From contig CM056550.1 of the NCBI GenBank assembly GCA_029721515.1, positions 17,421,119-17,485,118 on the forward strand: a stretch of 64,000 nucleotides of DNA, in the 5' to 3' direction. The DNA comes from Synanceia verrucosa. Taxonomy: Eukaryota; Chordata; Actinopteri; Perciformes; Synanceiidae. This document shows, one piece after another, positions 1 to 13,991 of this stretch (its first letter is position 1; each line of letters begins with the position of its first letter). The translations under genes and the position numbers were made by a program. Below the pieces are notes generated by a model. The model saw nothing but the letters and a program-made list of their open reading frames with translations. It ran no database searches and was not told the DNA's origin.

Positions 1-894
1 TCAGAAGCTGTCGACGTCTGCAGGACCACAAGGTGAAAACGACATCAGCGTCACGGCTGGTGAACATTTGCTTTTCTCACATTTTAACCCAAAAGCAAAC
101 AGGTTTTTCATTGAGCTGCAGAGCAACAGACAGCAGGAATAAGAGCACCGTGAAGCCGCTGCGAAGCGTGGGAATTAAATCCACTTTAATTTGCTGCTGC
201 TGTCAAACTCCCCCATGCATACTGACAGAAAACAATATCAGAAGAAACGACACAGATTGGTGGCATTTATTCTTTATTATTCGGTCCTGAAATAGAGCGC
301 ATGCTGTCTATTTTTACACGGCAGCGTGTCGTTTCCCTCCGTCCTTCAGTCTGTGAAACTTAACAATATATCAGTTTTAAGAGCTGCAAAGATTTGTGCA
401 AAAGACAACGAGTGCAATGAAGAGATAATCATGATGATAATAATTCAAAACATTTTACAAGATATGAAACAGAAAAACAGATTAACACTTGATTTATTGT
501 TTATTTATTTATTGTTGTCGTCAGTTCAGCATCGTCTAAATACTTCTGCTAAAACCCAAAAGCCTCAGCATCCGTTGCCATGGAGACGAAGCCCGTCAGA
601 GACTCAGACCAGATCAATATTAATAATTCAAAAAAATAGATTCTCAGAACTGTGACGTCTGAGTAGAATCAGAAAAAGAAATGTGTCAGTTTTATCATGA
701 ATTAAATACTTTTTTGTTGCATTGAAACCAGATAATAATCAAAATAATTTCTTTTTTATTTCATTTTTATTGACATTCAATGACATCATTTCAAAGCAAT
801 CAAAATGACTGTTGCATGCTCAAAATGTCCATTAAATGAACATAAACTTTGTGTTTGTTCTCATATATATGATTATAAATGTATAAAAGCCTTG

Positions 895-1190
895 ACGTGT
901 AATATTCATGGGTGAGCACTTAACATTTTTGTGTTCATTATCAGTGATAAATCTGTACATAATAGTGCATAAACGCATGGAGATTAATTCGTTGAAATCA
1001 ACTTCAAAATTCACAGTTGGGATCATTTTATTGCCTCCACATAGCTCTCAACATGGCTGAGCTACGATGCTAACGGTGTTAGCGTGATGGTAGACCTTAC
1101 TTCTGCACAGAGTAAATTGTTGTGTGGCGCCATATTAATGTTTTCATGTCACAGAAATCACCTTATAATTAAGTGACTTTATTTTTGTAA
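895..1190 (+). repeat. Dispersed repeat, copy 1
   Basis: The core GCTCTCAACATGGCTGAGCT, with the following ACGATGCTAAC, recurs at 2190-2222. Upstream TTCATGGGT and TTGCCTC blocks recur in the same order, so both are copies of one element. A reverse-strand relative (GGCTCTCAACATGGC) lies near 48.07-48.11 kb. I cannot name the family. Confidence 0.6.
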
Positions 1191-2049
1191 CCCAGTGGAA
1201 AAGGAAGTTGTCCAGCCATGCAGCAATAAATTTAAAAAAAAATAAAAGCAGAGATTTATGGAGTTTCTCAAGAGAAATAAAACAGTTTAAACTCCCAAAA
1301 GCTGACAGTGATCTGTCATTAAAGTGAAATCGTCTCCATTAAGAACCCAGATTTATTTGTTTTTATTATTTCATATGAAATATCAAATCTCAACCCTCTG
1401 AATTTTTCTGTTGTACTTTTGACTTTGACTTAATTCCCGGCAGACAGATTTTAAGGCTCTCTAGGATATTGCGTTTGGGATTTAGGGACTATCAGGAGCT
1501 AGGTAATGCTGATCGGGGGTGACGGTCCTCTTACACTGTCAACATGCTATTTTTAGTCAGCTCGTCGCACATTACTGCCCTCAGGCAACCCAATCCCATT
1601 TCATCTCCTCCCCAAATGTCTCATTATTAAAACATGTATTTGAGGTTATCAGCCTCCATCTCAGGCCACTGGTGCTCTCATTTGAGCTAAAACTAGAGTT
1701 ATTATTGGTGTTATCATGAAGATATTAACATTGTGAGGCAGGTGTGACCTTTACTGTGGAGGGATTATTATAAAACGGCATTTAAACATAAAATGTTGAG
1801 CTTTTTTTATCCTTTGTACCTTTTATTATTTCAGAAATAATAATAATAAGTTTTAGAAGAAGCGTATGTAATATTCAGCCCTCTGAAGGCATTTAGAGTT
1901 TAATTTTAATATCAGTATTTTTTAACTGCTGTTTTTGTCAGGAATACATCCACACAGAGCACAAATATTAAACTATGGTCAGAGGACAACGCACTTTTTT
2001 TTTTGACAAAGACCAGATCCAGATCCTCTTTTCACAATAAAAGCCCTAG

Positions 2050-2290
2050 AGATATAATGTTCATGGGTTAATACTTTGCGTTTGTTTTTGTTGTTTTTTT
2101 TCATAGTCAAGTGTCTAAACACAGCTGTAGAGTATTTTTAAAAAATCATCTTAAAGGTGCAACATTCAAAATAGTTCCATTGCCTCTTCATGGCTCTCAA
2201 CATGGCTGAGCTACGATGCTAACAGTAATAGCTGCTGCTGTATTAATGCTCTGTCATCATAGAGAGCACCTTAATAATTATAATAAACAT
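2050..2290 (+). repeat. Dispersed repeat, copy 2
   Basis: Second copy of the element at 895-1190, same orientation. It contains TTGCCTCTTCATGGCTCTCA followed by ACATGGCTGAGC. Confidence 0.6.
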
Positions 2291-3517
2291 AGGTACATGT
2301 TGTAATCATAAAAGCTATAATAAAAATATTGATTATTGAACTGCTGTAAACTGCTGTTAATGAGCTCAACTAATAATTCTAGTCGATCAGCTTGTTGATT
2401 ATTATCAGTTATTTGGTTGATAAAATGTCAGAATATGGTGAAAAATGTGGATCAGTGATGTCCTCAAATGTCTCCAAGAGATTCAGTTTAGTGTCACAGA
2501 GGAGGAAAGAAACCAGGAAATATTCAAATTTTTTTAAAAAAATCCTCAAAACCGATTGGTGGATTATCTAAATAGTCACCTATGATTTTCAAAGTTGACA
2601 GAGTGGTTGCAGGTCTAAATCAGAGCTCTGGGTTACCTGCAGACTAAATGTTTGGCTCCTAAAATAGACGAAAACAACTTGCAGCTCATTATTTTTGGAT
2701 GTTGACATCTTCCCTCTTGCAGAGAAAAAAAACTACGTCAGCGGCCGATCGGCGAACTTGGCTTCAAAGTGTCAGCGGGAAAAGGTTTGAAAGGACCTGA
2801 GTCGACCCGTCTGGAGATCAGGGTCAGATCTACCCATGAATCTGTCATGAAAAATGTTTTGTTATGAGTCCAGTGATGAAGTGGTGACCCAGAGGGACGT
2901 GCTCTCACTGCTGATGGTCTGAAAAAAGCTCCTCCTGAAGACGAAGCTGCTCTGGTTCTGCACCAAACGAGCTTCATTTCCCTCCTTCGTATCATTCAAA
3001 CCATCCTGAAGCTCCTCCTCACCTGCACAAATAAAGACCATCTCCAGACTCCCTCCTCTCAACTTTAAATTGCCTCCTTTTCAGTCTTTCATCTCCGCCG
3101 TGTCCTGCTTTGACGCCGTCACTCCCTTCATCTGAGGGACTAATAAATGTGAAATGACAAATGTGAAATTTGTCACAGATTATTACGTTTCGGCAGCGGG
3201 AGGAAATGTTTGCAGCGATGGAGCGAGGCTGCATGGGAAAATATAATTTGGCTCATCATTTGTCGGAGCTTTCATGTCGACCCCCCACCGCTGAACGAGC
3301 AACGTGCAGAAATGCTGTTTTTTTTCCCTTTAAACAGAAAATAAGCCGAGCTTCAGTCTGTCTCACATTTAAACAGGACGTTTCTAAAATATGCTCTTAA
3401 TTGGGTCACAGTTTGCAGAATAATTGACAGTAATTGTCTGTTAATGTGCTTTACCTTTTCTACTTTATAACAAATAATAATCTTTGCTATTTTATTATTA
3501 TTTTTTAATAAGTGAGA

Positions 3518-3745
3518 AATTAATCCAGAATAACAAACAACCATGAAAACACATTTTTCTGTGCTGGAATGACTGGAAATAACTGAAATGAATCAATGAC
3601 AATATATTTTTTTAAAACAGTAAATTCCTAGATAACAACAATAATTATATTTTAAATCATTTTAAATATATCATTTTGATTAAAGAGCTTGCACATACAG
3701 GTGGATTAACCATTTCAGAAACATTAAAAATATTTTGGTAATCAG
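3518..3745 (+). repeat. Dispersed repeat shared with 39.9-40.13 kb
   Basis: It begins around ATCCAGAATAACAAACA and ends with AGAGCTTGCACATA, GTGGATTAACCATT and CAGAAACATTAAAA. The same blocks in the same order occur at about 39,888-40,130, with small indels between. The family is not identified. Confidence 0.65.
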
Positions 3746-4447
3746 TAATACTGTTAATTCACGACAGTCACATAAAACCTAAACTTTTATTTTAAGTCAG
3801 AAAACAGTCATTTTAACTCGCTGCTCATGGAAACACACTTCAATAAAAAAAAAAAAAACTGCACAGAAATAAAAAGAAAGTGACATTTTCACCAGTTACT
3901 CCCCTCAGGGTTCCTCGTGACTACTTTAAAATTAAGTGAGACGGCTGATGGTCATGTGACGGTGTTGACGCCTCTGCAGCCTGCAGTTTGATCTGATAAA
4001 TGATATTAAATTAAACTGTGAGGACATTTACTACATCCAGCCAATTATCAAATCATCTGTTGCTGATTAGTTATTTATACTTTTGAAAGTAACTAGAATA
4101 CGTTCACGCTAACATCTGGAAACATAACGCCACCCGCTCTCTTCTGGTGAATATATAATAAATAAAATCAACAGGGATTTGGACAGTTATTATAATTAAG
4201 TAGAAAACCTACAATTTACATGCTCTCCTTAAAGCCACCAACAGAAAGAAAATAAAACTTTTCACTGCTGGTCTGGTGTGGAGTTAAATGTGCAAAAAGA
4301 ACTTTAATATTCACTCTTCAGACTCACCATTGAAACACTTCATTCAAACTCAACAAAATTAAAGTCCAGTTTTTAGCGCTGTCACTAAAACAGAACGTTA
4401 ATGTCACTGCAGCAGCACTGGGAGCCTGACGGTTGTGTGTTTAGACT

Positions 4448-4681
4448 CATGGTGCGTTCAAGTTGTACACAAATGTCGGAATTTCTAAGCTTCAAGTCAG
4501 AATTTAATCAGAACCCCCCGTGAATCTCACCAACCTGACATTTTATGCTCTCTGCTGCTGACGTAAACACTAGCTCCATGTTTTGTTGTTCGTCTGTAAG
4601 GCTGGAAGAGCTGGAAGCACCAAACTTTGAGGTTAAGATGATCAGAGCTCCAAGTTCTGACTTCCAGTGAACACACCATAA
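4448..4681. mobile_element. Non-autonomous TIR element (MITE-like)
   Basis: The left end reads ATGGTGCGTTCA and the reverse complement of the right end reads ATGGTGTGTTCA, so 11 of 12 terminal bases match. The element is about 233 bases with no coding potential. I cannot delimit a target-site duplication or assign a superfamily. Confidence 0.55.
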
Positions 4682-4719
4682 GGCAAACTCTCACTCCCCA
4701 GGGTCCTAAAGAGGAACTA

Positions 4720-4830
4720 AAAAGTTACTTTTTGATTTAAGTAATTAACAGAGTAATTGAGTTACTTTTTGAATGAAGTAACTAGTAACTGTAGTTACTA
4801 TTTTTCAGTAACTGGCACATCATTAATAAC
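4720..4830. repeat. AGTAACT/AGTTACT-rich repeat remnant
   Basis: A run of AAAGTTACTTTTTG, GAGTTACTTTTTGAATGAAG and AGTAACTAGTAACTG alternates both orientations of AGTAACT. This type of sequence is common in fish transposon relics. No termini are visible. Confidence 0.4.
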
Positions 4831-5353
4831 TAACAGATATTAAAAAGGGACATTTCCACTGTTTTCTTACTGTGTTTTCCAGAAAAGCACCAGAAAGAAA
4901 ACAGATGGTGAACTGGCACAGGGAAAGACTCTTTAGAGGGCTTCTCTTGTTTATAAAAGCTGCAGAAAGGTGCTAATGACGTTTACAGAACACCTCTGAC
5001 CCTTCTGTGGACGCCGTGCCACGATGACGAACGTTTAAAATGTCAGAAACCTCAGGTTGAACGCCGGTCAGCGGTGAAAAAACCAGTGGGTTTGGAGGTA
5101 AAGAAAGGATGGCGATGGTCAGGTGGAGGGTGGTAGACTGTCCTGACAGCAGACCTGTGAAAACTCACAGCTTGTATGACTTCCTCTAATGATATCTCTC
5201 CCTATTAGTCTCAAAAAGCAGGAAAAAAAAGGTCACGGTCACGACGCCGCCATGCATTGACCTTTAATTCTTGGTCTTTTCCAGGGATGCAAAGAAAGCA
5301 GGAATTATTCACTTAAATGTATTAAATTCTGTTTTTTTTCCTTCTCTGTGCAG

Positions 5354-5439
5354 ATAACGTTTACAGGAAGTGCCTCGCTAACGGGACGTGGGCGCTGAAG
5401 GGGAACTACTCCATGTGTAAGGCCATACTTCACGAGGAG
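5354..5439 (+). CDS. crhr1: crhr1 exon: end of hormone-binding ectodomain
   Basis: It enters with two bases of a split codon and ends in phase 0. It encodes [20 protein letters not shown] followed by CKAILHEE. Two of the conserved ectodomain cysteines and two N-glycosylation sequons (NGT, NYS) are present, as in the human exon. Confidence 0.95.
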
Positions 5440-6346
5440 GTGAGCATGGATCCTCATTAACGAGGCTTTTCAGCCGTGAAACAGAAGCAACAACAAAAGG
5501 CGAGGTTAGCGGTGGAAGACGAGCGCGGCAGGTTTTATTCACGGTAAACATGGACCGAGGGTTCGCTCGCTCTGCAGCCTCGAGGCGACGCATGAAAAAC
5601 ATACTACCAAGTATGTGTGAGCGTCACTGGAAGGCTTGAAGAGCACAAAGAGTGTTTTTCTGCTGCTTTTTTAATGTCATGTTTCGTATGTAGGCGGGAT
5701 AATCTGCCCGTCAACCTGCAGCTGTTCTCTCTTTTGAATGCCAAAAAAAAAGAGTTTGTGATTTCCTCAAAAGAAGCAGCAGTGATTCATCGTTTTCCTG
5801 CAGCCATCAGAGTAAGAAAAGAGCCGTTAAAGCCCTGCTGTGCTCCACTTTTTGTTGTTGTTTGTTTGTTTGCATGCTCTCAGCCTCCACCTGGACGCAT
5901 TGTGACGGTGATGAGCGCTCATTGTGAAGCTCTGTGACAGGTAGATGGAGGATTTTATGTGACATAGAAACTAAAACTGAATACTAAACAGGTGAGTTTC
6001 CATCAGCAGCGTCCATAACATCTCTTCTGACCCACATTCAAAGATCATTTCATATTTTACTTATGATTATTATTCTCTCTATAAGCCTAAATGTGTTGAG
6101 TTGCTGCCATGTGATTGGCTGATTAGAAGCAGGTGTGCCTAATAAAGTGGCCGCTCACTCTCTTTCACTCCAGTCGATGGATCTGCACCAGACAGATACT
6201 GACTGACCTTTTAAAATGTGCCTTTGACCTTTTTTCTCTGTATTCTTTTCTTTTTGTAAAATAAATAAGCAGGGAGTTATTGACAGGATGGATGGATAGA
6301 TAGATGGATGGATGGATGGATAGATAGACAGACAGATGGATGGATG

Positions 6347-6377
<31 letters not shown>

Positions 6378-6663
6378 GTATAGATAGATGGATGGATGGA
6401 TGGATGGATAGATAGATGGATGGATGGATAGATAGATGGATGGATGGATGGATAGATAGACAGATGGATGGATGGATAGATGGATAGATAGATAGATGGA
6501 TGGACAGATAGATACATAGATAGATTGATAGATGGATAGATAGATAGATAGACAGATGGATGGATGGATAGATGGATACATATATAGATAGATAGATGGA
6601 TGGATAGATGATAGATAGATACATAGATACATAGATAGATAGATGATGGATAGATGGATACAT

Positions 6664-6694
<31 letters not shown>

Positions 6695-9600
6695 TAGATA
6701 GATAGGTAGATGGATGGATTCTCCTCTCCTCTCAGAAACCAGAGGCTCTTCTCCATCATGCTCTTCTCCTCCTCTCTTCTCCTCCTTTCTTTTCCTCCTC
6801 TCTTCTCCTCCTCCCTTCTCTCCATCTTAAAACCCTCATTTGCCTCCTGCTTTTTCTGCTCCTCCTGCCTCTTAAAGGACTGTTTCTCGTCTCTCCTGAA
6901 TATTGAAAGATATTAGATATGAGATAAGATCTGCTCGTTGTGTCGTCACTGATCACAGTGATCATCTCTTCCGTCACACTGATCCTTTTTAAAGAGGTGG
7001 AGGAAATCCACTTTCCATGTTTTTCATGGTGAAAAAATGCATTATAGTGCAGCAGAGGGAGATGTCCTGCTAGTTTTATTTCTTTTTTTCTACTTAACTC
7101 GCAGGACGGAAACACACACATGGCTTCACATTAGCTTTGTAAATGTGGACGCTAAGCTTTAAACAAACCACTTTGTTTGCTCTGATTTGATTCCTCTTGT
7201 CGGGTTTCTGAGGAAATTGCATTTCGTCGCACCGTTTCCCATGCATCACATTAACCAGACAGGAAAACAAAAGAAAATAAGCAGTATATAACATCCAGCT
7301 CCTTTAGTCAGAGGTTTAATTTGGGACGTTTCTGCATTAAAACGTCATTTTAGATTTTCAAACCAGAGGAATCTGTGGCTGTGTCAGTGGCATCGTATCC
7401 CTTTCTTCATTAAACCTTCATTTAAATCTTAAAGAATCAAAGAGGACAATAACTTTACTATAAATATCACCTATTATATATATATTATATCATATTTACA
7501 GTATAGGGCAGTAACAGGAGTACTTCCTGTTTCCTGTCTGTGTTAAAACATCATGAGGAAGGATGCAGCAGAATTAAGTGAATGTTTTTGGGAGGAGAGG
7601 CGGGGATTAAACGTGTCCACATTTAATCTGAGCGTAGACACCAGCAGGTTACAGGAATCCACTTAGAGCCCAGATTACTGTCGGCAGTGTGGGGGGGAAG
7701 CGATCACAATGGATATGTGAGTCACAGACTGAGGGTTCAGAGGAAGATGAGGCTGACTTTTATGTAAATCCTAGTGTGCACGTGAGAGCGTGCACATGAG
7801 AGCGTGCATGTGAGAGTGTGCACGTTCAGCAGCATCCCACTATGTTTCTAAACCAGTGATAGGTGGATGAGAGGTGCTAGTAGGTGGTTTATCAGCTCCA
7901 TGGAGGGATTACTGGACCTGGACCAGGACCGGGACCAGGACCGGAACCAGAAAAATAGACAAAAAGACAAAATATGAGACAAAGACAATGAAAACCACAA
8001 CAAAAAAGATTAAAAATGACTACGAAGAGACAAAAAATAGACAAAAACAAACAAAATTTGAGACAAAGACAAAACAAACAACAACAAAAAGATGCAAAGA
8101 GACAACAAATAGACAACAATTCAGGAAAATGACCATGAAGAGATAAAAAAATAAGCAAAAAATGACCACAGATAGAAACAAAACAACTATAAAGAGATAT
8201 AAAATGATGATGGAAAGTGCAGAAAATCGATAAATGAATGACCTTTCGGACGAGTTGAAATTCCATCATGTTTATTTTTAGGCTAAAACGATGAAGATCG
8301 TTGTGTTATTCAACAATTTAATCACATCAAGTTATTGATCGTTGAATGAAGATAAAGTGACGAAATGTTTCAACGACGAATGACCAAGGTCAGAGGTGAA
8401 GGTCGCTGTCGATCAGATGAAGGTCATCACTGAGAGTCGATACGGGGGAAAAAAAAGGAACGAAGAGTCGAATTGAACGACCAAATCTGATTTTGAATTC
8501 ATGTTCAAAAACATGTTTGTCATTTATATAATTTATCAAACTGAATAAACAGTGTGGTGTTAACTATGTAATGCTAATTATACATACATATATATATATA
8601 TATATTTATATATATTTTTTTTTTTTTTGCAGGCGTCTGCTCCAAGAATAATTGTGTAAAAATCTAAAATATTCACTCTGTTTCTGTCTGTCCCTGCAGA
8701 AAAAAGGCAAGATGCACTACCAAATAGCTGTGATCATCAACTTCCTGGGCCACTGCATCTCCATGGTGGCTCTGCTGGTCGCCTTCTTCCTCTTCTTGTG
8801 TTTGAGGTGAGTGCTGATGGACCAGACGATCCTCCATGTGACGGAGACGCCTCAACACCCCCCTCTTTTTTTTTTTCTTTTTTCAAAGCGCCTGTTATTC
8901 AAAAACCGTTTGGTCATGGGATGAAACCTTCCATATCTCAATCCGGCAGATGTAAAGGGGTTTAGACGCCCAACAAAACTAGGGCACATTTCCCCTCAAA
9001 TGGGAATAATAGACCCATGCTGGAGAGGAAACAGCCCGGCTGAGGCCTGCTGGGACGAGCGGTGGAGGTGGGATGGCTTCCTGACAAGCCGAGGTAAACC
9101 GAGCGTTAACGACAGAAAGGTCTTAGCACCCTCAACAGCCGGGATTGTTATCGATCCCCGAGACGCTGGTGGGGTGAGAAAAGCACGAAAGGCCACCGAG
9201 ATGGAATAAAAAGGAGCCGAACAGGACGACGTTTATGCACAAGTCATGTCTGCGAGGCCCGGACAGGGACGCCATCAGGGTTCAGTGGAGGAGTTTGGCC
9301 TTTATCCGTCACTTTTTAATGACACTGAGAAGCATTTAAGGGAAGGCTGGAGCTGCCAGTGTGATGGGAGGAAGGCCGACGCTCGGCTTCACTGTTGTGG
9401 AACTGGAAAGAGAATTTAGGAGGGATTACAGCCGACGAGAGGCTAAAAAAAAAAACACAACGACATCTTTTCAGCTACTGGAACAGAGCAGAAATCACAC
9501 TGTGAGCCCCGACGTCACGGTCTGAAACGCAAGATTATAGTGGATAATTTAAAGGTTTCATGTTGAAAAATGAGACTAATCATGTCTTTTATATCATAAA

Positions 9601-12600
9601 GCAGGTTTTAGTGCTGCGTAAATACTGTGAAAGTCCCGGAAAAGGTATTAAAAAACAAACAAGACTAATTAATTTCTCAGAAAGATAACATGATTATCTG
9701 CTTTCCTTGGATTAAAAAAAAACACGAGAATTTTTTTTCTGTTCATGACGTCTTAAATAAAAGATTAATGTGGATAATGTGAAGGTGTCGTGTTGTGGAA
9801 AATGAGATTAATCACGTCGTTTTTATTATAAAGTGGGTTTAAATGCTGCATAAAAACTGTGAAGGTAGTGAAAATAAAAATAAAAAGTAATATTCATCCC
9901 TCAGAAAGACGCCATGATTACACTGCATCATGTTTTTATATATGATAGTGGATGATTTAAAGGTTGTTTTTTATGATAAAGTAGGTTTATGTGCTTATGA
10001 TTTTTAAAAAAAAGATATATAAAAGTGATTCATCTCTCAGAAAGACACCATGATGATAATCAGCCTAAATTTCAGCAGAGCGTCTTCAAAACGTCCGACA
10101 TCAATCATTATGATTCTCATCTCTTTTGCCAAAACATTCGTCCTTCTCTCTCGACACAAATTCAGAGACGTTTAAGATGACGAACGTCTCGCCGGCTGTC
10201 CTCCACTTCGTCCGTCCAACTTTCTGAACACGAGCTGCTGTTAGAAACCTCGTGAACGGAGGTTACTGCTGATGATGTGATCGCTCACTTTCAGGAAAAC
10301 AAGCCAAACGACACCGTCAGCGGCTAAAATCGTGTTTCCTTGTTCAGTTTCCATCCATCCAGCCGACACAGGAAGTCAGTCTGACTTTTACTGTGATGTT
10401 TCTTTGCCGCTCTGTCTGCAGGAAATTGATTGTTTGGGGATTTTTATTCAGGCCATCATGAGGGCAAGTTCACCTTCACCTCCATCACAGGAAGAGGAAG
10501 ACATTAATAAATTAATGCCTCTGACCTGACACAGCACTGCATGTATCTGTAATGATTTATTATATAAATGTATTCATACAGTATGGAGGCATCACAACGT
10601 TTCCAGGGAGAGAAAAAAAATACTTTCTATATAAAACTTTATTGACCCCTGAAGGGAAATTCACATTCACACATTAGAGCAAAAAACTATAAAAAGAAGA
10701 AATTATACTACAATTACAACACAATACACTGTAGATGAATTATTCCTCCTGTATATATATATATATATATGTAATGTAGTAAAATATTATGTGATATACT
10801 TATTGAATATATAGTATGTACTTTTTCAAACACTGAATAATAAAGGATAAACAGGAGTGAAATTATGTCAGTATATAGCCTATTAAAAAAAAAAAAACAA
10901 CAAATCTAATAAATATTTTTCTGCTTTCTTACCTTGTGGAGTTTCTACTTTAGGATCAAAAAGTCTCCTATCTTTCTTATCTTATTATAAAGACATAATA
11001 ATACATTAAAAATATGTGTAGTGTTATTATATAGTGCCATAGTGATATAATACATATGCAAACCAGAATGCAGCAGAAAAATTAAAGCAGAGACCCATCA
11101 GAATAAATGCTCCTCTTCTTGTCTTTGTCAAAGACACGTTTCCTCTTAATTAATACCCATCAGGCCGAGCTGACCCTGTTGGCGGGACGCCAGAGGAAGT
11201 GAGGTCACACGGCATAATTAATACGACTGTTTAGAAAAAAACAAAGAAGGCGCTGCTGGCTGCCTGTAACAGCAGTAACACATAACAAGCTTTTATAATA
11301 CATAACTTTATGTGTTTGTGAGCCCTGAAGGCTGTTTTTCTTTTACTCCAGTGTCGTAATATTTGTAATTATTCAAAACTGCAGCAGCGTTTCTGTGCAT
11401 GCTGATGTCTTAATTAGGCATAAAAGTACAACAATGCAAAGGCACTGTAATAATAATAATAATAACTAGACTAAAAATTCCTGAAGAAATTTTAATATGT
11501 GCCTGCACACATGACGCCGGACCCACGCGACGCCGGGCCATGTAGGCCCAGCCTGATGCATGCTGACCCTCTCCTGCACCGAAGCACGCACTTCGTGCGT
11601 GCCTGTCCCAGGTTCGTGTTGAAAACAAACACACCTTGTTTCCTGTGAAGAGCAAATCAGAGTTCAGGGCTTTTATTTTGAAAAAACAAACTTTTATTTT
11701 GAAAGAAACAGCCTGAGCTTCCTGTCTGTGTGTGTGATCAATGATGTCATCCACTCTCTGTATCTGTGGTAATGGGCAATCAGAAGCCTGTATCATATCA
11801 CCATCTAATCTCTATATGCGTGTCTATGTGGATCCCCCACCTGACACACACACACAGCTATGCCACTGATTATGAGCTGACCTGTCCAATCACCTCTCGT
11901 ATAAAAAAAACTATAAGCAGTAGAGCTTAGATTTTTGCATGTGAATGATGCTATGGTAATGGAGGTTCATTCATATCACCTAATTCTGCTGGCCACCCCT
12001 GCATGGCTTCAACACCCCATGGGGCACCCCTATGGAAAAGTCTAGGCGCGCCCCTGGTCTGTCTCCCACACTGGCTCCCACTGACTGCCATTGATTTCAA
12101 GCTGAGTCAGACCCTGTTAAACTCCTCTGAATAACTCCCCAACTGTAAGGCGTACAGCTTTGTGGTTTAGACGAGAGGCGACAGGAGCTCGCGAGGATCG
12201 CAGCGGTGTAAATTTTATGTCTCTAGCCCACTCAGAAGCCCGTCAGCGGCAGGTTAAACACAAGAGGTTTTCCTGCTTTCTCACGCCTTTTCCTCTGAAA
12301 ATTAACATTGGGCCCAATGGAGAGATTTTTGGAGGTGCTGCCCTAATTAAGGGTCTGGAGCCAAAACCATAAATCTCAGAGACATAAGAGACACATTGCT
12401 ACGACCGGGACGAAATTTCCAACGTTTTGCTGTAAAAATTATGTCAGTGGAGTGAATGTAGCCCTCACAATCGCGATTTAAAAATATTTTTTTCAGACGA
12501 TTCTGAAACTGCTCTCCACTCTAGGTGTGTAGTTCTCCCACTCTAGTGCACGCAATAGACACCCATGTTAAAGGCTGATTTTTGAAGATTTCATGGTCTG

Positions 12601-13956
12601 GAAAAAGTTGAAATGCTGAAGAAACTATACATTTTTTTAATTGAAGATGAATTATGAATATGTTGCCAGGAAAATTTGCTGCGTTTTGAAAGTTGAATGG
12701 AGTTTCTAGGTGAAAGTATGAGGGAGCTGTGACTGTTTGTTTGCTGAAGAAAAAAATTTGAAATCCGACCCTTTCCCCATTCATTCCTATGGGACTTTTT
12801 TCGGCGGTTTTTGGGGTCTAGCGTCGCCACGGTAACGGCTTTGACGGAGAAAAGTAATAGCACCCCTCCCACGACCGAGACGCACGTTTTGATATATGTC
12901 ATGCCTGGGTGCACCTTACGGTACGACCCGCATTAAGTGTCAAAGTTTGTCTATAATAATAAAAATAATAAAAAAAATAAACCCTCGTCCTGAATACTAA
13001 TAAGCGCGTTGCTGGCTAAAACACAGTGTTTTTATGATTTTGGGATGGATTTTTTTGGGATTTTTTGGGTTATTTTATCATTTTACATCATATATGTGTG
13101 TTTTGGACCCACTACAAGCATTCATGGCAGGCTTCGCCTGCCATGAATGCTAAGACACTTGGGGAACCCCCCCAAAAGGAATAGTAATATGTGCCGCCGT
13201 GCTCGCAAGGCTGGCTTCGCCAGCCTTGCTCGACGGCAGGCACATAATGATAATAATGTTGCCCGCTCAGTCAGCACAAAGCAGCTCCAGTGACACCTGC
13301 CTGCTGACAAACTAAATGAATCATGGGACTCGACGATGCCATCAGCTGTTGACAGCGAATGAGGCTGTCGCTACGGCGACCGAGGCCGGTCTGTGCTGCT
13401 ATTTTCGACCGCTCGCTCTGAGGCAGATTTTTTTAATTGTATCCTGAGGTTGATTTTATTTGCTGCATTAAAGAATCGTCAGGCGTTCGGGGCAACGACA
13501 CAAACAGGAGTGCAAACAGTGGGAATGAGATGTTACTTCACGTTATATCAGGAGTGAGGGGCACTGGGGAGTGATGGGAGATGGTACTTTGAGGCTACAT
13601 CTCTTCATTATTCATATTCATCATCTTTTAGAGATCACTTTAAGGCTTGTTTCATCATGGAGGAACAGCTAAATACTCTAGTCTAAATAAATAGACTCAA
13701 ACTCACATGTTTAATTCACATGTGTTCTTCAGAGCCAGGAGGCGGTTAGCATAGCTTAGCATAATACTCCATCAAAAGTTCACTAACTCACCTATGAACA
13801 TCTCTTAAGCTCATCTGTTAACATATCATGTATTGTTTGTACATAAACTGAAATGTAAAATGTGTTGTTATGTGCTAGGCTAGCTGTTTCCCCCTGCTTC
13901 TAGTCTTCATGCTTCATGCTAAGCTAAGCTAATTGCTTCTAGCTGGAATCTTGAGG

Positions 13957-13991
<35 letters not shown>

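Larger units (their letters stand above)
1..5353 (+). other. crhr1 upstream intron sequence
   Basis: I see no coding exon here: the expected ectodomain exon ending in a Thr/Asn-rich segment is absent. It is AT-rich and holds a duplicated dispersed repeat (about 895-1190 and 2050-2290), a repeat shared with 39.9 kb (3518-3745), a small TIR element (4448-4681) and an AGTAACT-rich repeat remnant (4720-4830). Confidence 0.6.
5440..8699 (+). other. crhr1 intron
   Basis: No exon seen. Contents: a fragment of a widely dispersed fish repeat ending near 6160, the GATA/GGAT array, a pyrimidine-rich tract, a 14-bp tandem repeat at 7776 and an A-rich GACAAA-type low-complexity stretch (7919-8180). Confidence 0.6.

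Noticed and set aside
1..33. Possible crhr1 upstream exon ending at the donor-like gtgaaaac
   Set aside because: The reading frame and phase do not fit the exon at 5354, which needs one preceding base of an Asn/Tyr-type codon after a Thr-rich segment, and the donor is poor.
6155..6825. Minus-strand Ile/His/Pro/Ser-rich reading frames
   Set aside because: Translation of a GATA/GGAT microsatellite; three overlapping frames all stay open because of composition.
7874..8269. Lys/Thr-rich and Phe/Cys-rich frames on both strands
   Set aside because: Low-complexity GACAAA repeats; no start context, splice signals or recognisable domain.
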